This document shows positions 1 to 7,922 of a stretch of DNA of 33,587 nt, piece by piece. Within the stretch, counting starts at the first letter, position 1. Each line of letters begins with the position of its first letter. The notes under the pieces were generated by a model that worked only from the letters and a program-made list of their open reading frames with translations, was not told where the DNA came from and did not search any database. Source of the stretch: CAYFHQ01 sp964342805 (GTDB lineage Bacteria; Bacillota; Clostridia; Peptostreptococcales; Acidaminobacteraceae); assembly GCA_964342805.1 (NCBI GenBank), contig CAYFHQ010000031.1, positions 1 through 33,587 on the forward strand, in the 5' to 3' direction. A program made the position numbers and the translations under genes.

Positions 1-1
1 C

Positions 2-196
2 CTAGGCCTAGAACTCTTTGGCTTGTATCCACCCTATGAGGCCTTTCTGCATTCCAACGAACCCTACCACTTTACGCCGATTGTGGTTCGGGTGGACGGC
101 TATTATGCCCGTTTCTGTGCGGTCCGATTGCCAGGTAAAAGTGGCCTTTTGGTGGCGGAGTATTCTTTTAATATCAAGGAAACCGACACGATCTAG
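2..196 (+). CDS. C-terminal end of an unidentified protein (partial)
   Basis: An open frame enters from the left edge and ends at TAG 194-196, giving 64 residues that finish in KETDTI. The residues are protein-like (a hydrophobic/aromatic start with LYPPYEAF, then alternating polar and hydrophobic segments), and the frame is followed within 30 bases by a good terminator, as expected for a real gene end. The family is not recognised from this fragment. The overlapping frame on the same strand running to about position 287 crosses the terminator and is not believed. Confidence 0.6.
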   Translation, partial: LGLELFGLYPPYEAFLHSNEPYHFTPIVVRVDGYYARFCAVRLPGKSGLLVAEYSFNIKETDTI

Positions 197-221
197 GTTC
201 ATTGGCCAAAAACATACAATG

Positions 222-280
222 ACTCCTCAAGTTGCAAAGGACTGTAGACAATCAGTTGTTGCAACTTGGGGAGTTTTTTG
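222..280 (+). terminator. Intrinsic terminator after the first partial gene
   Basis: A 16-base arm at 222-237 pairs with 259-274 with a single G-T wobble and is followed by a run of six T (274-279). It separates the partial gene from prs. Confidence 0.85.
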
Positions 281-304
281 TGTTTAGGCAAAGGAAAAGG
301 GCGG

Positions 305-321
305 TAAACATCGAATGTTTA
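305..321. repeat. 17-base perfect inverted repeat upstream of prs
   Basis: TAAACAT (305-311) and ATGTTTA (315-321) are perfect inverted arms around CGA, 25 bases before the prs start codon. It could be an operator or a short leader hairpin. It has no T-run, so it is not a terminator. Confidence 0.4.
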
Positions 322-346
322 TGGTGCAACCCTAAGGAGGCGTAAG

Positions 347-1351
347 ATGAAACGAGGAGAACTGAAGGTTTTTGCAGGAAGCTCAGGACAAGTGTTTTGT
401 GAACGCATGTGTGCCTATTTAGACATACCCAAAGGGGCCAGTGAAGTCTTCCGGTTTTCGGAGGGCAATACCTTTGTTAAGGTGGGAGAACCCATCCGGG
501 AACAGGATTTTTACATTGTCCACCCCATAGGTCTAGACCCCAACAACGAGTTTATGGAACTGGTTTTTTGGATCGATGCGGCCAAGCGGGCCAGCGCTCG
601 GTCCGTGACGGTCATTATGCCCTATTTTTCATATGCCAAGGCAGACAAAAAGGATGAACCCCGGGTTTCCATCCGTGGTCGGGTCTGTGCTGAAATGCTG
701 GAACAGGCTGGGGCAGACCGGATTATCACCATGGACCTACATAGTCCCCAGGTCCAAGGCTTTTTCAAGAAGCCCGTTGACCACCTCTATGCCATGCCCT
801 TGCTGGTCAATAAGATCAAGGAAATGAACATCCCTGACCTCATGATCGTCTCACCAGACGCCGGTTTTGTCTATGACGCCAGACGATATGCAGACGCCCT
901 GGGTGTTGGCCTGGCCATTGGCAACAAGGTACGAACAGGCCATGACGAAAATGCCAAGGTCATGGAGTTGATCGGTGATGTGGAGGGGATGAACTGCATG
1001 ATCGTTGACGACTTTTCCATTTCAGGGGGGACCCTGGTGGAGTTGTCCCGTCGACTCAAGGAGCGGGGGGCTAAACGTGTCTATGCCTGCCTGTCCCATA
1101 TCTTACTCAATACCACAGGGGTCCAACGGATTGAGGACAGTCCCATTGAAAAGCTTATTTCAACGGATTCCATTGACAACCCCTATATCCACGCCAGTGA
1201 CAAGATCGAGCTGATTTCTGTGGCCCCCCTCTTTGCCGAGGCAGTTCAACGGATTGTCAATCGAGATTCTCTAGGTGGCTTGTTCAGCCGGATTCCCAAC
1301 TCTGTCTATAAGCAATCGCTGAAGTTGGCCAATTACAAGGGGAAGAAATAG
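347..1351 (+). CDS. prs: Ribose-phosphate pyrophosphokinase (PRPP synthetase), divergent type
   Basis: Makes PRPP from ribose 5-phosphate and ATP for nucleotide, NAD, His and Trp synthesis. The 334-residue product has the family landmarks: N-terminal KVFAGSS, the PYFSYAKADKK segment aligned with the usual IPYxxYARQDRK loop, AGADRIITMDLHSPQVQGFF, VSPDAGFVYDARR, and the PRPP-binding loop VDDFSISGGT. The loop differs from the usual bacterial DDMIDTAGT, and the flexible loop lacks the usual Arg-Gln, so this looks like a divergent or paralogous PRPP synthetase rather than the standard housekeeping form. The start is set by AAGGAGG at 334-340, six bases before ATG. It stands between a terminator and a short NTF2-like gene 46 bases downstream, with which it is probably cotranscribed. 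A specialised diphosphokinase activity cannot be excluded. Confidence 0.88.
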   Translation: MKRGELKVFAGSSGQVFCERMCAYLDIPKGASEVFRFSEGNTFVKVGEPIREQDFYIVHPIGLDPNNEFMELVFWIDAAKRASARSVTVIMPYFSYAKADKKDEPRVSIRGRVCAEMLEQAGADRIITMDLHSPQVQGFFKKPVDHLYAMPLLVNKIKEMNIPDLMIVSPDAGFVYDARRYADALGVGLAIGNKVRTGHDENAKVMELIGDVEGMNCMIVDDFSISGGTLVELSRRLKERGAKRVYACLSHILLNTTGVQRIEDSPIEKLISTDSIDNPYIHASDKIELISVAPLFAEAVQRIVNRDSLGGLFSRIPNSVYKQSLKLANYKGKK

Positions 1352-1397
1352 TAGGGGGGAAGGTAGGTCTGCCCTGACGGACTAGATTGGAGAACTG

Positions 1398-1790
1398 ATG
1401 ACAATAGACCAAGTTGAAAAGGCCATACGGGCAGGCAATGATGTTTGGAACCGGGCCTTTCAAGAACAAAGCGGCAAGCTTTTTGCCAGTGTTTTTCATG
1501 AAGACGGGGCGGTTTGTAGCCAAGGGGGCGTCTTGACCACAGGCCATGAGGCCTTGGAAGCGGCCATTCAGCCCTTTATGGACCAGGTGGGTCCCATGGA
1601 ATGTCTCATTCGTACGGCAGGCATTTGGTTTGATGGAGGCTTGATTTATGAGTCTGGTTACTACACCTATCAGGCGGGGGCAAAAGTCATTGGCACTGGG
1701 ACCTATGTGGTCATGTGGAAGGCTGACGCCCAAGGAAAGCTGAAGATATGGCGGGACATTGGGATCGCAGCAGAGAAAGTTGAAAAATAA
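1398..1790 (+). CDS. NTF2-like / SnoaL-like (DUF4440-type) protein
   Basis: A 130-residue soluble protein with the cone-fold pattern of the DUF4440/SnoaL-like group: an N-terminal helix with WNRAF, then FHEDGAV, a TTGHEAL turn, and C-terminal strands ending in VVMWKADAQGKLKIWRDIG. Members include ketosteroid-isomerase-like enzymes and ligand-binding proteins of unknown role, so no substrate can be named. It follows prs by 46 bases, with a weak purine-rich SD (TTGGAGAA) before ATG, and is closed by a strong terminator at 1802. Confidence 0.75.
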   Translation: MTIDQVEKAIRAGNDVWNRAFQEQSGKLFASVFHEDGAVCSQGGVLTTGHEALEAAIQPFMDQVGPMECLIRTAGIWFDGGLIYESGYYTYQAGAKVIGTGTYVVMWKADAQGKLKIWRDIGIAAEKVEK

Positions 1791-1801
1791 CCCCATAAAA
1801 T

Positions 1802-1859
1802 AAAGCGTTTTCCGATCAAGTGTTTTGAAAAACAAACAAAGTCGGAAAACGCTTTTTGT
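1802..1859 (+). terminator. Intrinsic terminator after the NTF2-like gene
   Basis: AAAGCGTTTTCCGA (1802-1815) pairs perfectly with TCGGAAAACGCTTT (1842-1855), followed by further T residues. It closes the prs/NTF2-like unit. Confidence 0.9.
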
Positions 1860-1865
1860 TATGCA

Positions 1866-1894
1866 TGTACTTTCGGAGTATCTGGTGTTAAAAT
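1866..1894 (+). promoter_or_regulatory. Possible extended -10 promoter for the aminotransferase
   Basis: TGTTAAAAT gives an extended -10 (TAAAAT at 1889-1894), 17 bases after a poor -35 (TGTACT, 1866-1871). A small hairpin, arms 1896-1905 and 1909-1917, then abuts the SD GGAGG at 1918-1922. Confidence 0.35.
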
Positions 1895-1931
1895 GAAGTC
1901 GATCTTTAAGACGACTTGGAGGAAATAATAA

Positions 1932-3116
1932 ATGAAAGAACTATCAATTCGACATAAACAAATTCAACCTTCCGTAACCCTGGCGATTACGGCAAAGGCA
2001 AAGAAAATGAAGGCAGAGGGTGTAGATGTACTGAGCTTTGCAGCAGGCGAGCCAGACTTTAAAACACCTGACCACATTCGAAACGCTGCGGTTAAGGTCA
2101 TTGAAGAGGGCAACATTGGCTACACGGCTTCTGCGGGTATGCCTGACCTGAAAAAGGCCATTGTACACAAGCTAAAGACGGACAACGGCCTGGACTACAC
2201 ACCTGAGCAAGTGGTTGTGTCCTCCGGTGCCAAGCACTCCCTATTTAACATTTTCCAGGTTATCCTGAACCCTGAAGAAGAAGTACTATTCGCAACACCA
2301 TTCTGGGTGTCCTACCCTGAAATGGTCAAGCTGGCAGGTGGTGTGCCGGTGGAAGTTCGTACAACTGAAGAAGGCGGCTTCAAGGTAACACCTGAACTAC
2401 TGGAAATGGCCCGTACGGACAAGACAAAAGCAGTTATTATCAACAGTCCAAACAACCCAACGGGTACGGTGTACAGCGAAGACGAACTTCGTGCCATTGC
2501 AGAGTGGGCAGTTTCCCACAACCTGTACATTATTTCCGATGAAATCTACGAAAAGCTGATCTACGGCAAGGACCACGTTTCTCTAGCTTCCTTTAGCCCA
2601 GAGATCAAGGACCGTACCATTGTTGTTAACGGTATGTCAAAGGCTTATGCCATGACTGGCTGGAGAATTGGCTACACGGCTTCCAATACAGACATTGCCA
2701 AGCTCATGTCCAACATGCAGTCCCATGCAACAAGTAACCCCAACACTATTGCCCAGTATGCAGCCCTAGAAGCCATTATGGGTGACCAGGAGCCACTGGA
2801 TGTTATGGTGAAGGAGTTCTCTGCCCGCCGTGAGTTCATGGTGGACCGGATTAATGCCATTGAAGGCCTGAGCTGCCGAAAGCCTGAAGGGGCCTTCTAC
2901 GTAATGGTTAACATCGAGAAGCTGATTGGCAAGGAAGTTGACGGTCAAGTGATCGAAAACTCCATGGGCTTTGCCCAGTACCTACTGGACTCTGCCCACG
3001 TGGCGGTAATCCCAGGCTCTGGCTTCGGTTTTGAGAACTACATCCGTCTGTCCTATGCAACATCCATGGACAACATTATCAAGGGTCTTGACCGGATTGG
3101 GTCTGCTATCCAGTAA
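1932..3116 (+). CDS. Aspartate/aromatic aminotransferase, class I PLP enzyme
   Basis: A pyridoxal-phosphate enzyme that moves amino groups between amino acids and 2-oxo acids, probably aspartate to 2-oxoglutarate. The 394 residues match the length of the Bacillus-type AspB group. Visible motifs are NSPNNPTGTVY, SDEIYEKLIY (the PLP-ring Asp), the PLP lysine K237 in SKAYAMTGWRIGY, and the substrate-carboxylate Arg at R372 in NYIRLSY. The start follows GGAGG at 1918-1922. It appears monocistronic: a terminator lies before its promoter region and another at 3222. Substrate preference (Asp, aromatic or other) cannot be read from the sequence. Confidence 0.93.
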   Translation: MKELSIRHKQIQPSVTLAITAKAKKMKAEGVDVLSFAAGEPDFKTPDHIRNAAVKVIEEGNIGYTASAGMPDLKKAIVHKLKTDNGLDYTPEQVVVSSGAKHSLFNIFQVILNPEEEVLFATPFWVSYPEMVKLAGGVPVEVRTTEEGGFKVTPELLEMARTDKTKAVIINSPNNPTGTVYSEDELRAIAEWAVSHNLYIISDEIYEKLIYGKDHVSLASFSPEIKDRTIVVNGMSKAYAMTGWRIGYTASNTDIAKLMSNMQSHATSNPNTIAQYAALEAIMGDQEPLDVMVKEFSARREFMVDRINAIEGLSCRKPEGAFYVMVNIEKLIGKEVDGQVIENSMGFAQYLLDSAHVAVIPGSGFGFENYIRLSYATSMDNIIKGLDRIGSAIQ

Positions 3117-3553
3117 GCATACCTACTGCCCTTAACATGTGTAGGTCTCCTTTAGGGTGTCCCACTTGGCAGGGATCTGTATGAACCACTCATGAACGAC
3201 CAAGTGAATACTAGACTAAAAAAGGCGTGGATTGATGAAAATCATCCACGCCTTAAATTTTTGAATAATAAAATTATGTACATTAATGGGAAAAAGTACA
3301 ATAGTTCGATTGTATATTAACAAACAAAACAGGCGATTAATGTAGGAGATTGCTAAATAATTTACAAACAATCAAGAATGGGTGGGGGAAGTTGGAAGTG
3401 ACCCCCAAGGGAGGATAACGTTTTCACTATGCATTGATAGGCTTTTCACAAAGATCAGCGCCTGGCCCATTTGAATGGTAAAAACCAAAGGTTACATAAT
3501 AATCTTATATTTCTGAATATTTAAACTATTTCAGGAAAAGGGGATGTAAACGT
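3117..3553. other. 437-base intergenic region before the hydrogenase operon
   Basis: It holds the terminator at 3222-3262, a G/C hairpin (TGGGGG at 3383-3388 with CCCCCA at 3402-3407), and a weak Rex-like site TTGTATATTAACAA at 3310-3323. A poor candidate promoter for hydC has TTACAT at 3492 and GAATAT at 3515. No open frame with a ribosome binding site was found. Such a long leader before a redox operon suggests regulation. Confidence 0.5.
3222..3262 (+). terminator. Intrinsic terminator after the aminotransferase
   Basis: AAGGCGTGGAT (3222-3232) pairs perfectly with ATCCACGCCTT (3244-3254), followed by AAATTTTTG. Confidence 0.85.
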
Positions 3554-4039
3554 ATGCAAAACAATGAACAGCTACAGGGTGCAGTACAGGAAATTGTTGA
3601 AAAGTATGAACGCAATGCCAACCAGCTTCTGCCGATTTTGACAGAGGCCCAGGAGTTGATTGAGTTCAACTATGTGCCAGAAGGTCTGGCCCAGATCGTT
3701 GCCAACCAGTTAAACCTGCCCATTAGCCAGGTCTATGAAGTGGTGACCTTCTTTTCAACACTCAGTGAGACCCCAAGGGGAAGAAACGTCATTCAGGTTT
3801 GCGACTCAACCGTCTGTCGCCTCAACAAGAATGATCGTTTGGCGGGTACACTGGAAAAATTCATGGGGATTAAAATGGGTGAGACCACCGAGGACCAGGA
3901 GTTTACCTTGGAATTCACACCCTGCTTTGGAGCCTGTGATATTTCGCCGGCCATCCGGGTCAACCGAAAGGTCTATGGGAACCTGACGGAAGAGAAAATC
4001 CATGACATTTTAGAACAAATAGGAGGGATTCGAACATGA
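3554..4039 (+). CDS. hydC: [FeFe]-hydrogenase subunit HydC, NuoE-like [2Fe-2S] protein
   Basis: A small subunit of the NADH-linked hydrogenase, holding a thioredoxin-fold [2Fe-2S] cluster. The 161 residues show the NuoE pattern: an N-terminal helical bundle (LLPILTEAQE, LNLPISQVYEVVTFFS), then the cluster ligands as CX4C (CDSTVC) and CX3C (CFGAC). The length is normal for NuoE/HydC. The start follows an AAGGGGA-type SD. The last bases overlap the hydB start as ATGA, a sign of translational coupling. Within the complex this subunit sits beside the FMN-carrying subunit and passes electrons between NAD(H) and the Fe-S chain. Confidence 0.93.
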   Translation: MQNNEQLQGAVQEIVEKYERNANQLLPILTEAQELIEFNYVPEGLAQIVANQLNLPISQVYEVVTFFSTLSETPRGRNVIQVCDSTVCRLNKNDRLAGTLEKFMGIKMGETTEDQEFTLEFTPCFGACDISPAIRVNRKVYGNLTEEKIHDILEQIGGIRT

Positions 4040-5298
4040 AACGAACAGCAGAACTGATTTCGATGAACTTCAACAAGTATGATCCAGCCGACGTAAGCTC
4101 CTATTTGGCTGTCGGCGGCTTCAAGGCCTTGGACAAGGCCTTTGCCATGGGTCCAGAAGTCATTTTTCAACAGGTGGATGACTCCGGCCTAAAGGGTCGA
4201 GGTGGGGCTGCCTATCCTACTGGCAAGAAGCTCCGCCAGTCTGCAGCTGTGCCAGGGGACGTCAAGTACCTGATCTGCAATGCCGACGAAGGTGAACCTG
4301 CTACTTTTAAGGACCGGGCTCTCCTGGAGTATGATCCCTATGCCATTATTGAAGGCATGATCATCACTGCTTTTGCCGTTAAGGCCAGTCAGGGATATAT
4401 CTATATCCGGGAGGAGTACTTCTACCTCCATGACATGCTACGCACAGCCTTACAGGCTGCCAGAGACAAGGGCTACTTAGGGGACAACATTCAGGGGTCG
4501 GGCTTTTCCTTTGACATTGACCTCTTTTCAGGGGCCGGGGCCTACATTTGTGGAGAGGGAACATCCCTCATTGAGTCCATGGAAGGTCGACCGGGCCGTC
4601 CAAGGACCAAGCCACCCTATACCAAGGTATCAGGCTTATTCAAAGAGCCAACCCTGGTCAACAATGTGGAAACCCTAACGACCATTAAGGCCATCCTCTA
4701 CCATGGTGCAGAGGCCTTTACCAAGTTTGGAACGCCAGAGAGTCCTGGAACCAAGTTGATTAGCCTATGTGGCAATGTCAACAATCCAGGGACCTATGAA
4801 ATTCCCTTTGGTATGACCCTCAAGGAAATTGTTGAGGACATTGGTGGGGGGATTCCTGACGGCAAGTCTGTTAAGTTCCTCCAGCTGGGCGGGGCGTCCG
4901 GTGCCATTATGCCAAAGAACCTCATGGACACGCCATATGCCTATGAGTCCCTGTGGGACAAGAACCTGGACGTGGGGTCAGGTGCCATACTGGTTGCAGA
5001 CGATAGCAACCGGATCATCGACTTCCTCGACGCTGTCCAACACTTCTTTTTACACGAGTCCTGTGGCAAGTGTACACCGTGTAGAGAAGGCAATCGTCAG
5101 CTGACCCGCATCTTGCAAAGGATGCAAAATGGCGAAGCGACGGACCAGGACGTCAACAATGTGGAGCATATCGCCAATATTATGAAGAACGCATCTTTCT
5201 GTGGACTGGGCAAGACTGCGCCGACAGCTGTATTGACTGCGATCCAGTACTTCTCAGACGAGTTGTTCAGCAAGGGGGATGTTTATGGACGTATGTAA
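4036..5298 (+). CDS. hydB: [FeFe]-hydrogenase subunit HydB, NuoF-like FMN/NAD(H) subunit
   Basis: Carries FMN and the NAD(H) site. Visible elements are the FMN/NADH Gly-rich stretch GLKGRGGAAYPTGKKL, NADEGEPATFKDR, the second site GAGAYICGEGTSLIES followed by EGRPGRPRTKPPY, a SLBB region around residues 240-295, and the [4Fe-4S] ligands C343, C346 and C349 (CGKCTPC) with C389. At 420 residues it equals plain NuoF. It lacks both the N-terminal thioredoxin-like domain and the C-terminal ferredoxin extension found in the larger HydB of many electron-bifurcating hydrogenases. Start and stop overlap hydC and hydA. The complex should couple NAD(H) and ferredoxin to H2, but true bifurcation is an inference. 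Confidence 0.93.
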   Translation: MKRTAELISMNFNKYDPADVSSYLAVGGFKALDKAFAMGPEVIFQQVDDSGLKGRGGAAYPTGKKLRQSAAVPGDVKYLICNADEGEPATFKDRALLEYDPYAIIEGMIITAFAVKASQGYIYIREEYFYLHDMLRTALQAARDKGYLGDNIQGSGFSFDIDLFSGAGAYICGEGTSLIESMEGRPGRPRTKPPYTKVSGLFKEPTLVNNVETLTTIKAILYHGAEAFTKFGTPESPGTKLISLCGNVNNPGTYEIPFGMTLKEIVEDIGGGIPDGKSVKFLQLGGASGAIMPKNLMDTPYAYESLWDKNLDVGSGAILVADDSNRIIDFLDAVQHFFLHESCGKCTPCREGNRQLTRILQRMQNGEATDQDVNNVEHIANIMKNASFCGLGKTAPTAVLTAIQYFSDELFSKGDVYGRM

Positions 5299-7015
5299 GA
5301 TCACCATTGATAAAAAAGAAGTGACGGTTCCTGTTGGAACCACTATTTTAAAGGCGGCCAAAGAGGCCAACATCAATATTCCGACCCTCTGCTACCACCC
5401 GGCCCAGGAGGTCAAGGCCAACTGCCGTATTTGCTTGGTGGACGACGGTCGAAAGTTGACCACTGCCTGTTCCACACCGGCCCAGGAGGGCATGGAGATT
5501 CGGACAAACACCCGCAAGGTAAGGGAGACCCAAAAGGGTGTCCTGGAACTGATCCTGGCCAACCATGACCAGGACTGCCTCCGGTGTGTGCGCAACGGCA
5601 ATTGTGAGCTCCAGGACCTGTGTGAAATGTTTGGGACCTCTCGGACAGACATCCGTAACGTGGCCATTGATGAAGTGATCATTGATTCCCAGGAAATGGA
5701 CCTGTCCAACCCGTCGATCGTTCGAGACTATAGCAAGTGTGTCAAGTGTAACCGCTGCGTAGAAACCTGCAGAAATGTCCAAGACGCCAGTGTTTTAGCG
5801 GCCTCCCACCGGTCGGTGGACTATGCCATCCAGCCGGCTTACGGCAATAAACTGGACGCCACCAAGTGTACCTACTGTGGCCAGTGTATTAATGTCTGTC
5901 CCGTTGGGGCCATCTACGAAAAGTCAGCCATAGACAATGTCTGGGACGCCCTGGATGACCCAGACTCCCACGTGATTGTCCAAGTGGCTCCGGCCGTTCG
6001 GGTTTCCCTGGGGGAAGAGTTTGGCCTGAATGCAGGTACCCCTGTGACAGGGAAAATGGTTGCGGCCCTCCGTCGAATCGGTTTTGACCGGGTCTTTGAC
6101 ACGGACTTTACAGCAGACCTAACTATTATTGAAGAAGGCTACGAGCTTCTAGGCCGCGTTAATAATGGGGGCACTCTGCCCATGATCACCTCTTGTTCAC
6201 CGGGTTGGGTCAATTATATGGAGGGTTTCTATGGAGACCTCATTCCCAACGTGTCCACCTGTAAGTCGCCCCAGCAAATGTTTGGATCCTTGAGCAAGAC
6301 CTACTATGCCGACAAGATGGACATTCACCCGTCCAAGATCTATACGGTTTCCGTCATGCCCTGTACGGCCAAGAAGTACGAGGCCCAGCGGGACGAAATG
6401 AATAGTTATGGCCATATTGACGTTAACGCCGTCCTGACCACAAGGGAACTGGCGAGGCTCATAAAAATGGCAGGCATTGACTTCCAGCATATTGCCGAAG
6501 AACAGTTTGACGACCCCTTTGGCATTACCACAGGCGCCGGCGTTATCTTTGGTGCCACCGGTGGAGTAATGGAAGCAGCCCTGCGGACTGTTTATGAAGT
6601 GGTGACCGGCCAAGAACTGGAAGCCCTGGACTTCCATGAAGTCCGTGGACTGGAAGGTATTAAGGACGCAGAAGTACGCCTGGGAGAAACCACGGTTAAA
6701 GTGGCTGTGGCCCACGGCCTGGTCAATGCTAAAAAACTCATGGAGCAAATCCGTGGGGGAGACTCCCCCTACCACTTCATTGAGGTCATGGCCTGTCCTG
6801 GCGGCTGTATTGGCGGGGGCGGTCAGCCCATTTCCCTTGACCCGGATGTACGTGCGAAACGGATCAAGGGCATTTACGGGATCGACCGCAACAAGGTTCT
6901 TCGAAAGTCCCATGAGAACCCCGCGGTTAAGTCCTTGTACGAAGACTTCCTAGGGGAGCCCAATGGCCACAAGTCCCACGAGTTGCTTCATACGCACTAT
7001 CAGGCCAGGGACTAA
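5285..7015 (+). CDS. hydA: [FeFe]-hydrogenase catalytic subunit HydA
   Basis: Catalyses reversible H2 formation. In order: an N-terminal NuoG-type [2Fe-2S] domain (Cys in TLCYHP, NCRIC and TACSTP), a His-Cys [4Fe-4S] segment (HDQDCLRC then NGNC), two ferredoxin-type CX2CX2CX3C motifs (CVKCNRCVETC, CTYCGQCINVC), then the H-cluster domain with TSCSPGW (C304), MPCTAKKYE (C360) and MACPGGCIGGGGQP (C504, C508). The 576-residue architecture is that of NADH-linked hydrogenases. The second Cys of the common TSCCP motif is Ser here. ATG 5285 is preferred over the in-frame ATG at 5279 because the SD AGGGGG (5273-5278) touches the latter but lies six bases before 5285. It overlaps the end of hydB. No maturation genes (hydEFG) are in the window. 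Confidence 0.95.
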   Translation: MDVCKITIDKKEVTVPVGTTILKAAKEANINIPTLCYHPAQEVKANCRICLVDDGRKLTTACSTPAQEGMEIRTNTRKVRETQKGVLELILANHDQDCLRCVRNGNCELQDLCEMFGTSRTDIRNVAIDEVIIDSQEMDLSNPSIVRDYSKCVKCNRCVETCRNVQDASVLAASHRSVDYAIQPAYGNKLDATKCTYCGQCINVCPVGAIYEKSAIDNVWDALDDPDSHVIVQVAPAVRVSLGEEFGLNAGTPVTGKMVAALRRIGFDRVFDTDFTADLTIIEEGYELLGRVNNGGTLPMITSCSPGWVNYMEGFYGDLIPNVSTCKSPQQMFGSLSKTYYADKMDIHPSKIYTVSVMPCTAKKYEAQRDEMNSYGHIDVNAVLTTRELARLIKMAGIDFQHIAEEQFDDPFGITTGAGVIFGATGGVMEAALRTVYEVVTGQELEALDFHEVRGLEGIKDAEVRLGETTVKVAVAHGLVNAKKLMEQIRGGDSPYHFIEVMACPGGCIGGGGQPISLDPDVRAKRIKGIYGIDRNKVLRKSHENPAVKSLYEDFLGEPNGHKSHELLHTHYQARD

Positions 7016-7194
7016 GCAATTAAGGTAATGAAAGCAATGAAAGAGATAAAGACCAAGAGCGAGCACAAATAGGGGATTCATTTTGGTGTGAACCTGACCC
7101 AGTTGGGCCACCTACCTTACGTAAAATCAATGAAAGAGCCCGTTTGCCATATGGACAGCCATTTTAACAAAGGATGATCCGCAAACTGGCACAC

Positions 7195-7232
7195 AAAAAG
7201 ACAGTGGACTTGAACCCTCCACTGTCTTTTTT
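7195..7232. terminator. Bidirectional terminator between hydA and the DUF1097 pseudogene
   Basis: AAAAAGACAGTGGA (7195-7208) pairs perfectly with TCCACTGTCTTTTT (7218-7231). With A-rich and T-rich ends it can stop transcription from both sides. The stretch 7016-7194 before it has no gene. A palindrome GGGCTCGAGCCC follows at 7242-7253. Confidence 0.88.
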
Positions 7233-7268
7233 GAGCTTGCGGGGCTCGAGCCCACAAGACTGATCATT

Positions 7269-7754
7269 TTATCTCTGTGTTTGCACCTTCCTGGGTGTCC
7301 CCCTTCGAGGGATTTCCCACCGCACAAACAGGGCGGTCATGGCTTCACAGCATATGCCGTAAAGAAGGCCGCACGAAAGTCCAATGATTGCTGTTTGGAT
7401 GTCCCCGCCTAGGCCGTAGGTGACAAAGCACCCGATAAAGGCCGATGGAATAAAGGACAACCACTTTTGCTCCGATTGCCAGCACATGAAAAACGAAATC
7501 ACCCCTGCACTGAGGGCACCCATCCATGGGGTTGCCACCAGGGCAGTCAGAGTCAGTGCTCCGGTTGCCCAGAGTACACCAGTCAAGTTGGCTGCCGCAG
7601 ACTTGATAGCACCTTCCAGGCCAAGACCTGCTGCGAAGAAGCTACAACAACCTGCAAAACCAACTCAGGCAGGAATCCCTATCCGCTCTGAAATAAATAT
7701 CCAGAGGGCTGCAAGAATACCCGCTGAAAGGGACATCGCTAAACGATTATTCAT
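7269..7754 (-). pseudogene. DUF1097 (YcdZ-like) membrane protein gene interrupted by TGA at a conserved Trp
   Basis: Reading the minus strand from ATG 7754-7752 gives a 161-codon DUF1097-type integral membrane protein with one in-frame TGA at 7667-7665 (codon 30). Before it comes MNNRLAMSLSAGILAALWIF; after it VGFAGCCSFFAAGLGLEG, then GVLWA, FFMCWQSEQKWLSFIP and FIGCF. E. coli YcdZ, as recalled, reads LSWAGFLGCTAYFA at this point, so TGA stands where TGG (Trp) is expected. Length and all later segments are intact, and the SD (GGAGGTGA) and promoter are good. This is either a very recent nonsense mutation or a sequencing difference. Function in the family is unknown. Confidence 0.85.
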
Positions 7755-7794
7755 GACAATCACCTCCCATTGTCTCTATGGGGGGAGAAACCCC

Positions 7795-7823
7795 ATTATA
7801 ACACGGGAAGATTGCTATATAAA
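7795..7823 (-). promoter_or_regulatory. Promoter of the DUF1097 gene
   Basis: On the minus strand, TTTATA (7823-7818), a 17-base spacer and TATAAT (7800-7795), preceded by TGT to form an extended -10. It is divergent from the lplA promoter. Confidence 0.65.
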
Positions 7824-7852
7824 TAACGATCGAGGGATTTTGAAACTTTTGC

Positions 7853-7881
7853 TTGGACACTTGAAACTTCTATCGTATGAT
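7853..7881 (+). promoter_or_regulatory. Promoter of lplA-lipA
   Basis: TTGGAC (7853-7858), a 17-base spacer and TATGAT (7876-7881), 41 bases before the lplA start codon. Confidence 0.7.
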
Positions 7882-7922
7882 GGGGAAAAGGTCTGAAATT
7901 TCTGGCAAAACAGGAGGGGCAC

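Noticed and set aside
1284..1835. Minus-strand 183-codon open frame over prs and the NTF2-like gene
   Set aside because: It runs antisense across two genes and a terminator with clear plus-strand coding, with no SD.
5279..5284. hydA start at ATG 5279
   Set aside because: The SD AGGGGG would touch the start codon. ATG 5285 has proper six-base spacing.
6197..6913. Minus-strand 238-codon open frame inside hydA
   Set aside because: A shadow of the conserved H-cluster domain; no SD and no recognisable protein.
7665..7667. TGA in the DUF1097 gene as selenocysteine
   Set aside because: The aligned residue is Trp, and the downstream sequence lacks a hairpin with a G at the loop start at the right distance. 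A nonsense change fits better.
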